51,674 nt of DNA from Actinomycetota bacterium (GCA_947449535.1 CANFRP010000008.1:1-51674), one strand, 5' to 3'. Shown: positions 1 to 9,937, counted from the first letter of the stretch. Notes: a model not told the origin generated them from the letters alone. Made by a program: numbers and translations.

Positions 1-450
1 GGTAACCGCGATGTACTTCGTGATGAGCACTTCCAAGTAATGAAGGATGGCGCAATTCTCTCTAACGCTGGCCACTTCGATATTGAAATCGATGTTGCTT
101 GGCTCGAGCAGAATTCGAAAACTAAGAATTCCAAAATTCGTCATCAGACTGATGAGTACGTACTTAAGTCAGGTGCGCGTATCTTGCTTCTTGCAGAAGG
201 TCGCCTAGTAAACCTTGGTGCTGCAGAAGGTCACCCAGCTTCAGTCATGGATATGTCATTCTCCGATCAGGCTCTCACTGCTGAGTGGCTTTTGAAGGCC
301 GCCGCATCACTGTCAGCAGGTTTGCATGATGTTCCGACAACTATCGATAAAGAAGTTGCTCGCCTCAAGCTTGAGAGCATGGGAGCAACCGTAGATGTGC
401 TCACACCTGCGCAAGAGTTGTACCTCAACTCATGGGAGCACGGTTCCTAA
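1..450 (+). CDS. sahH: S-adenosylhomocysteine hydrolase, C-terminal part
   Basis: Adenosylhomocysteinase cleaves S-adenosylhomocysteine to adenosine and homocysteine in the activated methyl cycle. The window opens inside the gene, and frame 1 is open from base 1. The NAD-binding-domain signature GNRDV...MKDGAILSNAGHFDIEID is visible in the first 35 codons, so about the last 149 residues are present. The protein ends at YLNSWEHGS. Many SahH proteins instead end in a KPxxYRY tail that contacts NAD of the neighbouring subunit; the short ending resembles the archaeal/thermophile-type enzyme. mtrA starts 21 bases after the stop, as in other actinobacteria, where sahH precedes mtrAB. Confidence 0.93.
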   Translation, partial: GNRDVLRDEHFQVMKDGAILSNAGHFDIEIDVAWLEQNSKTKNSKIRHQTDEYVLKSGARILLLAEGRLVNLGAAEGHPASVMDMSFSDQALTAEWLLKAAASLSAGLHDVPTTIDKEVARLKLESMGATVDVLTPAQELYLNSWEHGS

Positions 451-471
451 TTAATAAGTAGGATCACTCTT

Positions 472-1152
472 ATGACTCTCATCATGGTTGTAGACGATGA
501 CCAAGATCTCTCTGAGATGTTGGGAATTGTTCTCAATGGTGCGGGCTATGAAGTGGATTTGGTGGGGCGCGGGGATGAGGTCATGGACCTACTTCGCGCC
601 CAAAAACCAGATTTAGTACTCCTCGATGTGATGTTACCGGGCATGGATGGCATCGAAGTTGCAAAATTAATTCGAGCAGAATCCATGGTCCCGATCGTTA
701 TGTTGACCGCTAAAGGTGACACTCACGATGTTGTTCGTGGCCTGGAAGCTGGCGCCGATGATTACATGGTGAAGCCTTTCAATCCTTCCGAGTTAGTTGC
801 TCGACTAAAAGTTCGTCTACGCCGATCACATACAGAGACTGATACCTCACTTCGTATTGGAAATATTGAGATTGACCAGATTGCCCATTCCATTATTCGC
901 GCGGGCCAATCAATTCCACTAACTCGCTTAGAGTTTGATTTGCTTGTTGCACTTGCGAAAGAGCCCGGTCGAGTATTTACTCGCGAAGCACTTCTCAGTG
1001 AAGTCTGGGGCTATCAGCACGCTACTGATACCCGTCTGGTAAATGTTCACATTCAGCGCCTTCGTTCTAAAGTCGAATACGACCCGGAAAATCCTGAGCT
1101 AATCGTGACGGTTCGCGGCATTGGTTACAAAGCCGGTACCGGCGAGAAGTGA
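472..1152 (+). CDS. mtrA: MtrA, OmpR-family response regulator
   Basis: DNA-binding response regulator of the actinobacterial MtrAB system, which controls cell-wall turnover and division genes. The receiver domain (about residues 1-115) carries acidic residues Asp8/Asp9, phosphoacceptor Asp52 in LLDVMLPGMDG, Thr79 and Lys101. The winged-helix domain (about 130-225) ends with the usual VRGIGYK motif. Length (226 aa) is normal. A Shine-Dalgarno AGGA lies 8 bases before the ATG. The gene follows sahH closely and its stop overlaps the GTG start of mtrB, so the two are probably translationally coupled. Confidence 0.95.
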   Translation: MTLIMVVDDDQDLSEMLGIVLNGAGYEVDLVGRGDEVMDLLRAQKPDLVLLDVMLPGMDGIEVAKLIRAESMVPIVMLTAKGDTHDVVRGLEAGADDYMVKPFNPSELVARLKVRLRRSHTETDTSLRIGNIEIDQIAHSIIRAGQSIPLTRLEFDLLVALAKEPGRVFTREALLSEVWGYQHATDTRLVNVHIQRLRSKVEYDPENPELIVTVRGIGYKAGTGEK

Positions 1153-2723
1153 GAATTTTTGGCGGGCGGTGGAGAACCTCCCTCGCATGGCGGGTGACAA
1201 GCACCATTGTTTTTCTCTCATTAGCAATCATTTACATAGTTGGATCGGCACTTTTTACTCAGCTCTCACATGGCATTTCGCAGGAGAAGACAAATGTCTC
1301 GCTAGCTGATGCGCAATCCACTACTCGTTCGGTTGAACTTCAATTGGCGATCGCGAGATACCAAACTTCAACGACGGTAAAGAAAATTGTCAGCGATGTT
1401 CTCACTATTCCATCTCTTACCGGCGCAACTTCGGGTCGAGAAGTTGCTCTAGTTGCGATGCCAAAGAATAAGCAAGCAGTTGCTTCTTATCAGGGCACAT
1501 CCAATTTGCTCTCACTTGATTCGATCCCAGAAGAATTGCGGCTCCAAGTTCAAAAGAGTAAATCAAATGTTTACGCCGAGAGCACAATGATTTATCTCAG
1601 TGGCAAGAGCGAGCGTGCCCTAGTTGTAGGTAATCCATTAGATATCCCCGGAGCTGGAAAATATGAGTTCTATACCCTCTTTAGTTTGGCTCAACAAGAT
1701 TCCACATTAAGTCTCATAGGTGGCGCCCTCTGGTTAACCGGAGCAGTTCTTATTCTCCTGATCGGACTTGTCACCTGGCTAGTTATTCGCCAAGTTATTT
1801 CACCTGTGCGCGAAGCTGCTCGAATTGCTACGCAATTAACTGCGGGGGATCTCGAACAAAGAATGAGCGTTGTGGGGGAGAATGAAATTGCCATTCTGGG
1901 AATTGCATTTAATGAAATGGCAGTGTCCCTCAAACAACAGATCTCTCGCCTAGAAAATCTCTCCCGACTTCAGCAGCGCTTTGTCGCCGATGTCTCCCAC
2001 GAGTTGCGTACGCCATTGACCACAATGAGAATGGCAGCCCAAGTCATCTTTACCGCTCGTGATGGATTCGATCCAGTAGTAGCCCGAAGTGCAGAGTTAT
2101 TGATTGCACAAATCGAACGCTTTGAAGGTCTTCTCTCCGATCTGCTCGAGGTAAGCCGATTTGATGCCGAGGCAGCAGTCGTTGATATTCAAAAGATTGA
2201 TATCACCACGATTGTTAAACAGACCATTGACTATGTGCACCCAAGCCGAGAGCAATTTATCAATTTGCATGCGCCCGAAGAGCCAGTATTTGTCGATGCG
2301 GATTCCCGACGCATTGAGCGAATTATGCGCAATCTAGTGACTAATGCCATCGACCATTGTGATGGTCAAAATATTGATGTTTATATTGCCGAGAGCGAAG
2401 GAGAGGTTGCAGTTGCCGTCAGAGATTACGGAATTGGGTTCTCCGACAAAGATAATAAATTCCTCTTTGATCGTTTTTGGCGAGCCGATCCTTCTCGTGC
2501 GCGGATTCGAGGCGGCACAGGTCTTGGACTTTCGATTGCGTTAGAAGATGCAAAATTGCATCAAGGGACTCTTCAAGCCTGGGGACGTCCTCGCCGCGGA
2601 GCTAATTTTGTTCTGACGCTCCCCAAGACTTTTGGAAATTCCATCAAAAGTTTTCCGATCGCAGTTGTCCCACCATCAGAGTTATCAACAATTATTGAAA
2701 GTACAGTCGACGAAGATCTCTAG
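1149..2723 (+). CDS. mtrB: MtrB, sensor histidine kinase
   Basis: Membrane histidine kinase partner of MtrA. Order: short cytoplasmic N terminus; TM1 about residues 18-38; extracytoplasmic sensor region of about 150 residues; TM2 about 190-212; HAMP; dimerisation domain with phospho-acceptor His284 in FVADVSHELRTPL; ATPase domain with N-box NLVTNAIDHC and G-boxes RDYGIGF and GGTGLGLSI. The GTG start overlaps the mtrA stop (GTGA). In most actinobacteria the lipoprotein gene lpqB, an accessory of this kinase, comes next; here the next gene is comF-like and no lpqB lies in the window. Confidence 0.93.
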   Translation: MRIFGGRWRTSLAWRVTSTIVFLSLAIIYIVGSALFTQLSHGISQEKTNVSLADAQSTTRSVELQLAIARYQTSTTVKKIVSDVLTIPSLTGATSGREVALVAMPKNKQAVASYQGTSNLLSLDSIPEELRLQVQKSKSNVYAESTMIYLSGKSERALVVGNPLDIPGAGKYEFYTLFSLAQQDSTLSLIGGALWLTGAVLILLIGLVTWLVIRQVISPVREAARIATQLTAGDLEQRMSVVGENEIAILGIAFNEMAVSLKQQISRLENLSRLQQRFVADVSHELRTPLTTMRMAAQVIFTARDGFDPVVARSAELLIAQIERFEGLLSDLLEVSRFDAEAAVVDIQKIDITTIVKQTIDYVHPSREQFINLHAPEEPVFVDADSRRIERIMRNLVTNAIDHCDGQNIDVYIAESEGEVAVAVRDYGIGFSDKDNKFLFDRFWRADPSRARIRGGTGLGLSIALEDAKLHQGTLQAWGRPRRGANFVLTLPKTFGNSIKSFPIAVVPPSELSTIIESTVDEDL

Positions 2724-2741
2724 AGATTAGATAGTGGGGAG

Positions 2742-3410
2742 GTGTTTGACTCCCTTCGCTCACTCCTCGAACTCGTTTATCCACCCCAATGCATTAATTG
2801 CAATGCACTGGGTGAGGATTTTTGCGAAGTATGTAAACAAGAGTGGATAGCTCCCACTCGTTGCATCTCCGTGTCTCCTATTCCGATGTGGAGTTCTGCC
2901 CACTATTCTCGCGTTGCTACTCGAATAATTTTGCTGGCGAAAGAAAACAATAACCTCGCCGCCCGCAAAGTTCTGGCCCAAGCTATCGCTCAATCAATTG
3001 AGCACATATCAGCCAATGCCGGAGCAAGAAGATTAGTTCTGATTCCTATTCCTTCTTCGAAGAAAATGAATCGAAAGCGTGGATTCACTCATGGGCAATC
3101 ACTTGCTCAAGAAGTGGGCAGACATTTCAATAATCGACCTGTGGTGCTCAGCGCTCTCGTTCACAATCGCTCCGTGCGAGATCAGAGTGAGATCGCGATG
3201 TCGGCGAGAGAGCTCAATCTGCATGGGGCGTATTCGGTGAACGCTAGGAAAGGAGCGATCTCGCCGTCAGATCTGGTCTTGCTCATCGATGATCTGATTA
3301 CATCTGGAAGTAGCGTGAGAGAGGCTGTGAGAGCCCTTAAAAGTGCCAATATCTTCCCTGAAGCGGCTATATCTGCATGTGCGGTGGGCGCTGCTTTCAG
3401 ATTACGATAA
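2742..3410 (+). CDS. ComF-family phosphoribosyltransferase-like protein
   Basis: ComF/GntX family protein of 222 aa. Paired cysteines near the N terminus (CINCNALGEDFCEVC) form the usual double-zinc motif, and the PRPP-binding loop of type I phosphoribosyltransferases appears as LLIDDLITSGSS near residue 185. Family members are linked to DNA uptake in competent bacteria, but the reaction is unknown. The GTG start follows mtrB by 18 bases. This position between mtrB and secA is conserved in Actinobacteria, which supports the call. Confidence 0.85.
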   Translation: MFDSLRSLLELVYPPQCINCNALGEDFCEVCKQEWIAPTRCISVSPIPMWSSAHYSRVATRIILLAKENNNLAARKVLAQAIAQSIEHISANAGARRLVLIPIPSSKKMNRKRGFTHGQSLAQEVGRHFNNRPVVLSALVHNRSVRDQSEIAMSARELNLHGAYSVNARKGAISPSDLVLLIDDLITSGSSVREAVRALKSANIFPEAAISACAVGAAFRLR

Positions 3411-3471
3411 GGCCATGACCCGGTTGGGTCGCTCATTGAGGCAAGAGTTTTACACCTGAGAAAGAGGCGTT

Positions 3472-6162
3472 GTGGTCGCGATATTAGACAAGATTTTGCG
3501 TGCAGGCGAAGGCCGAGCAGTTAAGGCGCTCGAGAAAATCGCTCAAGAGGTCAATACATTCGAACCTCAAGTTTCAGCGCTCTCCGACACTGAACTTCGT
3601 GAGCAGACCGTAAAGTTTCGTGCCCGCCTTGCTGCTGGTGAATCACTGGATGATCTGCTCCCTGAAGCTTTCGCAACTGTTCGCGAAGCAGCTAAGCGAA
3701 CATTGGGACAGCGCCACTATGACGTCCAGCTCATGGGTGGAGCAGCGCTTCACCAAGGAAATATCGCTGAAATGCGTACGGGTGAAGGTAAGACTCTGGT
3801 TGCAACTCTGCCTTCCTATCTCAATGCGCTCTCCGGTAATGGCGTCCACGTTGTTACTGTCAATGATTACTTAGCTGAGCGCGATAGTGAATGGATGGGT
3901 CGCATCCATCGATTCCTTGGCCTCAAAGTGGGCGTCATTCTCTCCAACATGACACCAGCTGAACGACGCGAGGCATATAACGCTGATATTACTTACGGCA
4001 CAAATAATGAATTTGGATTCGATTACCTTCGCGACAACATGGCGTGGTCACTCGAGGATTGTGTTCAACGCGTCCACAACTTCGCCGTGGTCGATGAAGT
4101 GGACTCGATTCTCATTGATGAAGCAAGAACTCCGCTCATCATTTCCGGACCGGCCGATAAAGCCACTAAATGGTACGTCGAATTTGCCACCATCGCGGGC
4201 AAGTTAGAAATTGGACTTCATTACGAAGTAGACGAGAAGAAGCGCACCATTGGAATCCTTGAAGAGGGTGTCACCAAAGTAGAAGAGCTTCTTGGTATCG
4301 AAAATCTTTATGAATCAGTAAATACTCCGATGATTGGGTACCTCAATAACGCTGTGAAAGCGAAGGAAATTTTCAAGCGCGATCGTGATTATGTTGTAAT
4401 GAATGGCGAGCTCCTCATCGTGGATGAGCACACCGGGCGCATGATGGTTGGCCGTCGCTATAGCGAAGGACTTCACCAAGCCCTGGAAGCGAAAGAGCGG
4501 ATTGAGATTCAAGATGAGAATCAGACTCTCGCCACCATTACGCTTCAGAATTACTTCCGCCTCTACAAAAAGCTCTCTGGAATGACTGGTACAGCAACTA
4601 CTGAAGCTGCAGAATTCCACCAGATCTATAAATTGGGAGTTATTCCAATCCCTACAAATCGCGAACCGCAGCGTGCCGATCAACCCGATCTTATTTATAA
4701 GACAGAGAAGGCAAAGTTCAATGCGTGCGCAGATGACATTGCTGAACGCCACAAGAAGGGCCAGCCAGTATTGGTGGGTACGGTCTCTGTGGAGAAGTCA
4801 GAAGAACTTGCGCACCTCTTGAAAATTCGTGGAATTGCCCACGAAGTTCTCAATGCCAAGCAGCACGAACGGGAAGCGGCAATCATTGCTCGCGCAGGCG
4901 CAGTTGGCGCAGTAACTGTTGCGACAAATATGGCCGGTCGCGGTACCGACATTATGCTCGGTGGCAATCCAGAATTTATGGCTGATTTCGAATTACAACG
5001 TCGCGGTCTCTCACCAGTAGATACACCGGAGGAGTATGAAGCTGCTTGGGCGAGCGAACTTGCAAAGCAGAAGGAAGCAGTCAAGAAAGAGCATGAAATT
5101 GTCGTTGAACTTGGTGGACTTTATGTTTTGGGCACTGAGCGTCACGAATCTCGTCGTATAGATAATCAGCTCCGTGGTCGTTCTGGTCGCCAAGGCGATC
5201 CCGGCGAATCTCGTTTCTACCTCTCACTTCAAGATGAGCTCATGCGCCGCTTTAACTCAGGACTTGTCGAGCGCTTCTTAGGGGCTGCAGGTATTGCAGA
5301 AGAAGTCCCACTTGAATCCAAGATGGTCTCCAATGCGATTCGTTCAGCTCAAACTCAAGTGGAATCTTTGAACTTTGAAATGCGTAAGAATGTTTTGAAA
5401 TATGACGATGTCATGAATCGCCAACGCGAAGTTGTTTATAGCGAACGCCGCGAAGTTCTTGAAGGTGCAGATATTTCTCTTCAGGTACAGAAATTTGTTG
5501 GAGATACTGTCACGGCTTATGTCACTTCAGCGACAGGTGAGGGATATCCAGAAGATTGGGATCTCGACACTCTATTCACAGCCCTCCAGACCCTTTATCC
5601 GATCTCCTTTACCCAAGAGCAGCTGATTGCTGAAGTCGGTAGCAAAGATGCGCTTGATGCCGAACTCTTACTTAATAAAGTATTAGATGATGTAAATAAG
5701 GCCTATGCAGCGCGCGAAGAATCTTTGCGTCCTGAGGTAATGCGCGAACTAGAGCGAAAGATTCTGCTCTCTGTTCTTGATCGCAAATGGCGCGAGCACC
5801 TCTATGAGATGGATTATCTGCAAGAGGGAATTGGTCTCCGTGCGATGGCCCAACGTGATCCACTTGTGGAATACCAGCGTGAGGGCTTCGATCTATTTGC
5901 AGCAATGATGGACTCCATTAAGGAAGAGATGGTCGGCTTCTTGTTCCACGTTGAAGTTGATGTGGTTACCGATGATGGTTCAACTCAAGTTGCAGCCAAG
6001 GGCCTTACCCCAGAGATCAAACCAGCGAATGAACTTCGTTATTCAGCATCTGATGTAGATGGAGCCGTCGTTAACTCTGGTTCTTCCCAAACTCCGCGTA
6101 ACGCACCATGTCCATGCGGTAGTGGCAAGAAATACAAGCGTTGCCATGGCGGAGCCAACTAA
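3472..6162 (+). CDS. secA: SecA preprotein translocase ATPase
   Basis: ATP-driven motor of the SecYEG translocon, acting at the cytoplasmic membrane. At 896 aa it is full length. Motifs: Walker A MRTGEGKT at about residues 101-108; DEAD-type box [18 protein letters not shown]; preprotein crosslinking domain; TGTA and [13 protein letters not shown] in the second nucleotide-binding fold; and a C-terminal zinc SEC-C motif [14 protein letters not shown]. The GTG start has AAAGAGG 4 bases upstream. In relatives the HPF gene lies just upstream; here the 61-base gap after comF holds no gene. Confidence 0.97.
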   Translation: MVAILDKILRAGEGRAVKALEKIAQEVNTFEPQVSALSDTELREQTVKFRARLAAGESLDDLLPEAFATVREAAKRTLGQRHYDVQLMGGAALHQGNIAEMRTGEGKTLVATLPSYLNALSGNGVHVVTVNDYLAERDSEWMGRIHRFLGLKVGVILSNMTPAERREAYNADITYGTNNEFGFDYLRDNMAWSLEDCVQRVHNFAVVDEVDSILIDEARTPLIISGPADKATKWYVEFATIAGKLEIGLHYEVDEKKRTIGILEEGVTKVEELLGIENLYESVNTPMIGYLNNAVKAKEIFKRDRDYVVMNGELLIVDEHTGRMMVGRRYSEGLHQALEAKERIEIQDENQTLATITLQNYFRLYKKLSGMTGTATTEAAEFHQIYKLGVIPIPTNREPQRADQPDLIYKTEKAKFNACADDIAERHKKGQPVLVGTVSVEKSEELAHLLKIRGIAHEVLNAKQHEREAAIIARAGAVGAVTVATNMAGRGTDIMLGGNPEFMADFELQRRGLSPVDTPEEYEAAWASELAKQKEAVKKEHEIVVELGGLYVLGTERHESRRIDNQLRGRSGRQGDPGESRFYLSLQDELMRRFNSGLVERFLGAAGIAEEVPLESKMVSNAIRSAQTQVESLNFEMRKNVLKYDDVMNRQREVVYSERREVLEGADISLQVQKFVGDTVTAYVTSATGEGYPEDWDLDTLFTALQTLYPISFTQEQLIAEVGSKDALDAELLLNKVLDDVNKAYAAREESLRPEVMRELERKILLSVLDRKWREHLYEMDYLQEGIGLRAMAQRDPLVEYQREGFDLFAAMMDSIKEEMVGFLFHVEVDVVTDDGSTQVAAKGLTPEIKPANELRYSASDVDGAVVNSGSSQTPRNAPCPCGSGKKYKRCHGGAN

Positions 6163-6168
6163 CTTCTT

Positions 6169-6762
6169 TTAAAGAATCACCATCTCTGTGCAGAGCCATC
6201 TCTTATCTACGCCCTCAAAGCGCAAGATGAGGGATCGGACTCGCTCGCCAATTCGAATCGTCACTGTAGCTTCAGCGATACTTTCCAGCGGTTGGCTGAT
6301 GTAAATCTTTCTAATCTTTGGGCTTTCGGTAATGATCGGTGACTTTCGCAGTAACTGCTGATGGACCCGACGGTGTGACCAACGCGCCAGCTGCATTGCA
6401 GTTCTGCGACCAGCCCAGATTTCAATGCATCCCACCACATATTGTCGAACCCACTGTTCGATTTCGGGAAGTTCGGATTGGTAAGTAGGTTTTGGTGAAA
6501 ATTCATTATCTAGCCCATTATCAAGATCAGATCGCCAATCTTGGGTAGGAACGAGATAGAGCTTGGCCGGAATCACCGTGGCTTCAAGATGCGATCCAAT
6601 TTCGGAATCGCCCTCATAAAGTTCAAGCATCGGATGGTGCCAATTCGCCTTATCAATGCGTTGAGATGATCCCGAACGCTCTCTTCTTCGGACAGTGATC
6701 TCTAGTGCGCTACTGCTCTCTTGGGTGTTTTCCGGTTGGCTCTGTGCAATATGTAGATTCAT
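6169..6762 (-). CDS. Rv3235-family protein
   Basis: Small actinobacterial protein of unknown function, convergent with secA (6 bases apart). The C-terminal part shows the family pattern: EIWAGRRTAMQLARW, then a strand-rich segment with EATVTIRIGERVRSLILRFEG and a closing RWLCTEM. Two starts are possible. The ATG at 6762 has GAGAGG 8 bases upstream and gives 197 aa. An ATG at 6882 would add 40 low-complexity residues and place the start 5 bases from the divergent gene; I prefer 6762. No membrane segment or signal peptide is visible. Confidence 0.75.
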   Translation of the reverse strand: MNLHIAQSQPENTQESSSALEITVRRRERSGSSQRIDKANWHHPMLELYEGDSEIGSHLEATVIPAKLYLVPTQDWRSDLDNGLDNEFSPKPTYQSELPEIEQWVRQYVVGCIEIWAGRRTAMQLARWSHRRVHQQLLRKSPIITESPKIRKIYISQPLESIAEATVTIRIGERVRSLILRFEGVDKRWLCTEMVIL

Positions 6763-6887
6763 GGGCCGAGCCTCTCGATGACGCTGGCATAGAACATCAT
6801 CCTTAAGGATGAAATCTGGCTGTGGAGATTGAGAGCAGGTGTGGATAGATAGATTCACACTTCTGGTAATTGCGTTATTCATCTCCC
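6763..6887. promoter_or_regulatory. Divergent intergenic region
   Basis: With the preferred starts, this space separates the Rv3235-family gene and the SAF-domain gene and must hold both promoters. On the plus strand TATTCA ends 6 bases before the ATG at 6888, a weak match to a leaderless -10. On the minus strand GAGAGG precedes the ATG at 6762. No -35 element stands out. Confidence 0.35.
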
Positions 6888-7493
6888 ATGATTGATATCA
6901 AGAGAGAGATCTCCAAACGCCCCCGCTCCTATCTCGCAGGTCTACTAATCGCTATCTCCTTTGTTGCTGCGTTATTGATTACTAGCGCTGCCAACCACAC
7001 GGTCCTTGTCTGGGCTTCGACTAATCACATCTCTGCCGGCGATACATTGGATTCCACTAATCTTCGTGAAATTCGAGTATTGCTTCCAGAGAACTCCAAT
7101 AAATATATAACTACGCGGAGCTCGATCGCGGGCTACACCTCAACGCGCTCTGTTGAAGCCGGTGAGCTCATTGCGGTCTCGGGAGTGACCCGAGCGCCAG
7201 CAGGAAGTGACGCGAGATATCTTCCGATTCGAGTAGCAAGGAATGATTTACCGATCGATGTTCTTCGTGGATCATATGTGGATATTTACGCACTTCCCAT
7301 CCGCGACTCCTCGGGAAATTTTGCCCCGGTAAGGCAGGTCGCGCATTCAGTTCTTGTCGATAACGTGGATGGAAAATCCCGTGATTTGGGGGGTGAAATT
7401 GGAGTAGTGGTTTTGATTGGCAAGAGCTCTGTACTCGCCGTAATGGAGTCATTAGTAAATTCACGGATCGTGATGGTGCGTAGTGCTCTCTGA
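6888..7493 (+). CDS. SAF-domain (RcpC/CpaB-like) membrane protein
   Basis: Protein of 201 aa with one N-terminal membrane helix (about residues 16-35) followed by a SAF domain starting around NHISAGDTLDSTNLREIRV and continuing with the typical VEAGELIAVSGV. SAF domains of this type occur in CpaB/RcpC, the outer component of Flp/Tad pili, and in antifreeze-like proteins. The next gene is CpaE-like and overlaps by 11 bases, which favours a Tad-type relationship. No CpaF, TadB/C or pilin gene is nearby, so a pilus role is not shown. The start at 6888 is preferred over an upstream TTG at 6870. Confidence 0.7.
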   Translation: MIDIKREISKRPRSYLAGLLIAISFVAALLITSAANHTVLVWASTNHISAGDTLDSTNLREIRVLLPENSNKYITTRSSIAGYTSTRSVEAGELIAVSGVTRAPAGSDARYLPIRVARNDLPIDVLRGSYVDIYALPIRDSSGNFAPVRQVAHSVLVDNVDGKSRDLGGEIGVVVLIGKSSVLAVMESLVNSRIVMVRSAL

Positions 7494-8502
7494 AATTCCG
7501 CAACTTCAAGTAGTAACTGCAATTTTGGATTCCGATGAAGAAGATTTCATCTCCCAACTACTTTTCAATCAAGGTTGGTCAATTATCTACCGTGCGATAG
7601 ATGCAGAAACACTCACGAATTTTCTCGATAGCCGAAACGCGCTCGATCGAACTGTTCTGGTATATAAATCTGATCTCCCTGGGTGGAATGCCGAACTCAT
7701 AGAGCCGCATAAAGGATCAAATTTTACTGAGATCAATCTCGACCAGGTATCGACTACCAGCAACGAAATTATGGGATATATCCGATCTCATGTGAGGACT
7801 CCGCTTGTGCACGAGGGAAGCACGTCGGAGAGTGGAAGCGATCGTGCTGCTAACGGTGAGGGAACTCGACGTCGTGTTTATACGATCACGGGAACTAGTG
7901 GGGCCCCCGGACGCAGCACTCTCGCCATAAATCTTGCCGAAGAACTTTCGCTTAAAATGTCGGTTGATTTGTTAGATGCCGATGTGAAGGCACCCTCACT
8001 TCCATATCTCTTACGACAACATTTAGCTACGCATCCACATCGCGAGGGCCATCACCCCATTGAGATAATGGATAGTGCCTTAAAGGACCGTAATTCTGGA
8101 GTTGAATTTACAAAAACCCAAGGCGCGGTAATCGTCGATATCGGAGTTCTACCGCCACTAGATGAACTCCTCACCGATCGACGGTGGCAGGCAATATTGC
8201 TCAATCAAATAATGAATGAGAGCACGGCATTGATATACCTGGCATCTTCGACCGGAATCTCACTCATTCGTCTTGAAGAATTTATGCGTAAGTTTCCTTT
8301 GATGCTGAGAAAAGTTCCGATCATCTACCTTCTCAATCAATCAGGGGTTGGGCGAATCGATCGGGCGGTAGAAGAGCGATTCCTTGCTCTGGTGGAGGGG
8401 GAGAAGCATCTGATCATGCCTACCAATTCGCTGCTCAATAAAAGGCAGGAGCGAGATGCCATGAACTCATTGCTACGATTGCTGCATGAGAGCGATAGAT
8501 GA
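7483..8502 (+). CDS. CpaE/MinD-like P-loop protein
   Basis: Protein of 339 aa. The N-terminal ~110 residues look like a receiver-like fold as in CpaE/TadZ, followed by a Ser/Gly-rich linker (about 110-130) and a SIMIBI ATPase domain. The P-loop reads TSGAPGRSTLAINLA (about 138-152): the usual deviant Walker A KGGxGKT is changed, with Arg144 where the lysine normally stands. LLDADVKAPSLPYLLRQ follows, as in MinD-like proteins. Such proteins place pili or other complexes at a cell pole. GTG start, overlapping the SAF gene before it and the PdtaS gene after it (17 bases), so all three are probably one operon. Confidence 0.7.
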   Translation: MLSEIPQLQVVTAILDSDEEDFISQLLFNQGWSIIYRAIDAETLTNFLDSRNALDRTVLVYKSDLPGWNAELIEPHKGSNFTEINLDQVSTTSNEIMGYIRSHVRTPLVHEGSTSESGSDRAANGEGTRRRVYTITGTSGAPGRSTLAINLAEELSLKMSVDLLDADVKAPSLPYLLRQHLATHPHREGHHPIEIMDSALKDRNSGVEFTKTQGAVIVDIGVLPPLDELLTDRRWQAILLNQIMNESTALIYLASSTGISLIRLEEFMRKFPLMLRKVPIIYLLNQSGVGRIDRAVEERFLALVEGEKHLIMPTNSLLNKRQERDAMNSLLRLLHESDR

Positions 8503-9937
8503 ACAGACTGCGCTCACAGACGCGGATCGAGATCGAATCGCTGAATTGCTGGCAGAGTGGCAGCTCCTCTCCGATCTCTCCTTCGCTGATTTAATTCTCT
8601 GGATTCCTAAACGTCGCGATTATCAGAACTGGCCTGATGGCCATATTGCCATGGCACATATTCGGCCCACTACTGCTGCAACAGTTTTTACACATGATGT
8701 TATTGGGGAAGAGCTCTCGTGGGGCGAAAATCCACGGATTGATCAAGCGCTCTCTACCGGAGAAATTGTTCGTGACACCGAGCCCGAACTCATCGGTGAA
8801 ATTATGGTTAAAGAGGAGACCGTGCCCGTTCTCTTTGATGGCCGTGTCATTGCAGTGATCTCACGGCATCGAAATGCAGAATTGATGCGTTCACCATCGC
8901 GCTTAGAGTTAAATTATCGAGAGATCGCCCACAAAATCTATCGAATGATTTCCGAGGGAACATTTCCTATTCAGAACTCGATCTATCGAGCAGAATCTGC
9001 GCCACGCGCTGGAGATGGATTAATTCGCCTTGATGGCAATGGAGTTATGACATTTGCAAGTCCTAATGCACGATCAGCTTTTAACCGCGCAGGTTGGGAG
9101 TCAGAGCTTGAGAATAATCGCCTCGGAGATGTCATTAGCCATGTGGTGCGCGGTGCTGCAGAGCCGACAGATGAGTCGTGGTCAACAAAGATGTCTGGTA
9201 AGTCTTTGCGCCGAGAGGAGTTTGAAAATGGCAATGGAATTTTTGACTTATTAGTGATTCCATTAATAGAAGGATCTGACAATATCGGCGCAATCGTTCT
9301 TGTTCACAATGTGACAGAGCTGCGACGCCGCGATCGTGCTTTGGTGACAAAAGATGCCACGATTCGAGAGATTCACCACCGAGTAAAGAATAATCTTCAG
9401 ACAGTCTCAGCTTTGTTACGACTTCAATCTCGTCGCGTGGAAGATCCGATCGCTAGCGCTGCACTTGCAGAAGCCGTGCGCCGGGTAGCTTCAATCGCAA
9501 TCGTTCACGAAACCCTTTCTGCGAGTTCCACCGAGAGCGTGGCCTTTGATGAGGTTTATGACCGCATTGTTCATAATGCGATCGAACTCAGCACTCACCC
9601 AATCAAAATCTCTAAAGTTGGGACTTTTGGAACATTTGAATCGGTTACTGCGACACCACTTGCTTTAGTAGTTACCGAACTCATCCATAATGCGCTGGAG
9701 CATGGCCTGGAGAATGAGGGAGATTCGTTGCGAGTGGAGATCGAGCACGAAAATGGAAATTGCCATATTTCGGTGGTCGACAATGGGGTAGGACTACCTG
9801 CCGGATTCTCGTGGGATCAATCTTCAAATCTAGGACTTCAAATTGTGAAGACTCTGACGGAGAACGAACTTAAAGGTTCGATAAATCTCACTCGTGAAAA
9901 TAACGAGACTCGGGCGAAGCTAACTTTTAAAAATTAA
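8486..9937 (+). CDS. pdtaS: PdtaS-like sensor histidine kinase
   Basis: Soluble HisKA_2/HWE-type histidine kinase of 483 aa. An N-terminal GAF-like region (about 1-160) is followed by a PAS-like region (about 165-280), the H-box EIHHRVKNNLQTVSALLRLQ with His297/His298, and an ATPase domain with ELIHNALEHG and DNGVGL. No membrane segment. In Mycobacterium, PdtaS signals to the RNA-binding antiterminator PdtaR and its gene lies beside whiB1; the same neighbour is found here, which is strong support. The pdtaR gene is not in the window. Its stop shares TTAA with the convergent whiB1 stop. Confidence 0.88.
   Translation: MRAIDEQTALTDADRDRIAELLAEWQLLSDLSFADLILWIPKRRDYQNWPDGHIAMAHIRPTTAATVFTHDVIGEELSWGENPRIDQALSTGEIVRDTEPELIGEIMVKEETVPVLFDGRVIAVISRHRNAELMRSPSRLELNYREIAHKIYRMISEGTFPIQNSIYRAESAPRAGDGLIRLDGNGVMTFASPNARSAFNRAGWESELENNRLGDVISHVVRGAAEPTDESWSTKMSGKSLRREEFENGNGIFDLLVIPLIEGSDNIGAIVLVHNVTELRRRDRALVTKDATIREIHHRVKNNLQTVSALLRLQSRRVEDPIASAALAEAVRRVASIAIVHETLSASSTESVAFDEVYDRIVHNAIELSTHPIKISKVGTFGTFESVTATPLALVVTELIHNALEHGLENEGDSLRVEIEHENGNCHISVVDNGVGLPAGFSWDQSSNLGLQIVKTLTENELKGSINLTRENNETRAKLTFKN

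Noticed and set aside
4315-4752. Long minus-strand open frame inside secA
   Set aside because: Shadow of secA codon use; no motif and no room for a promoter independent of secA.
6168-6169. Terminator between secA and the Rv3235-family gene
   Set aside because: TTCTTTTAAAGAA just after secA is a short A/T palindrome with almost no loop and no T-run, so it is not a credible terminator.
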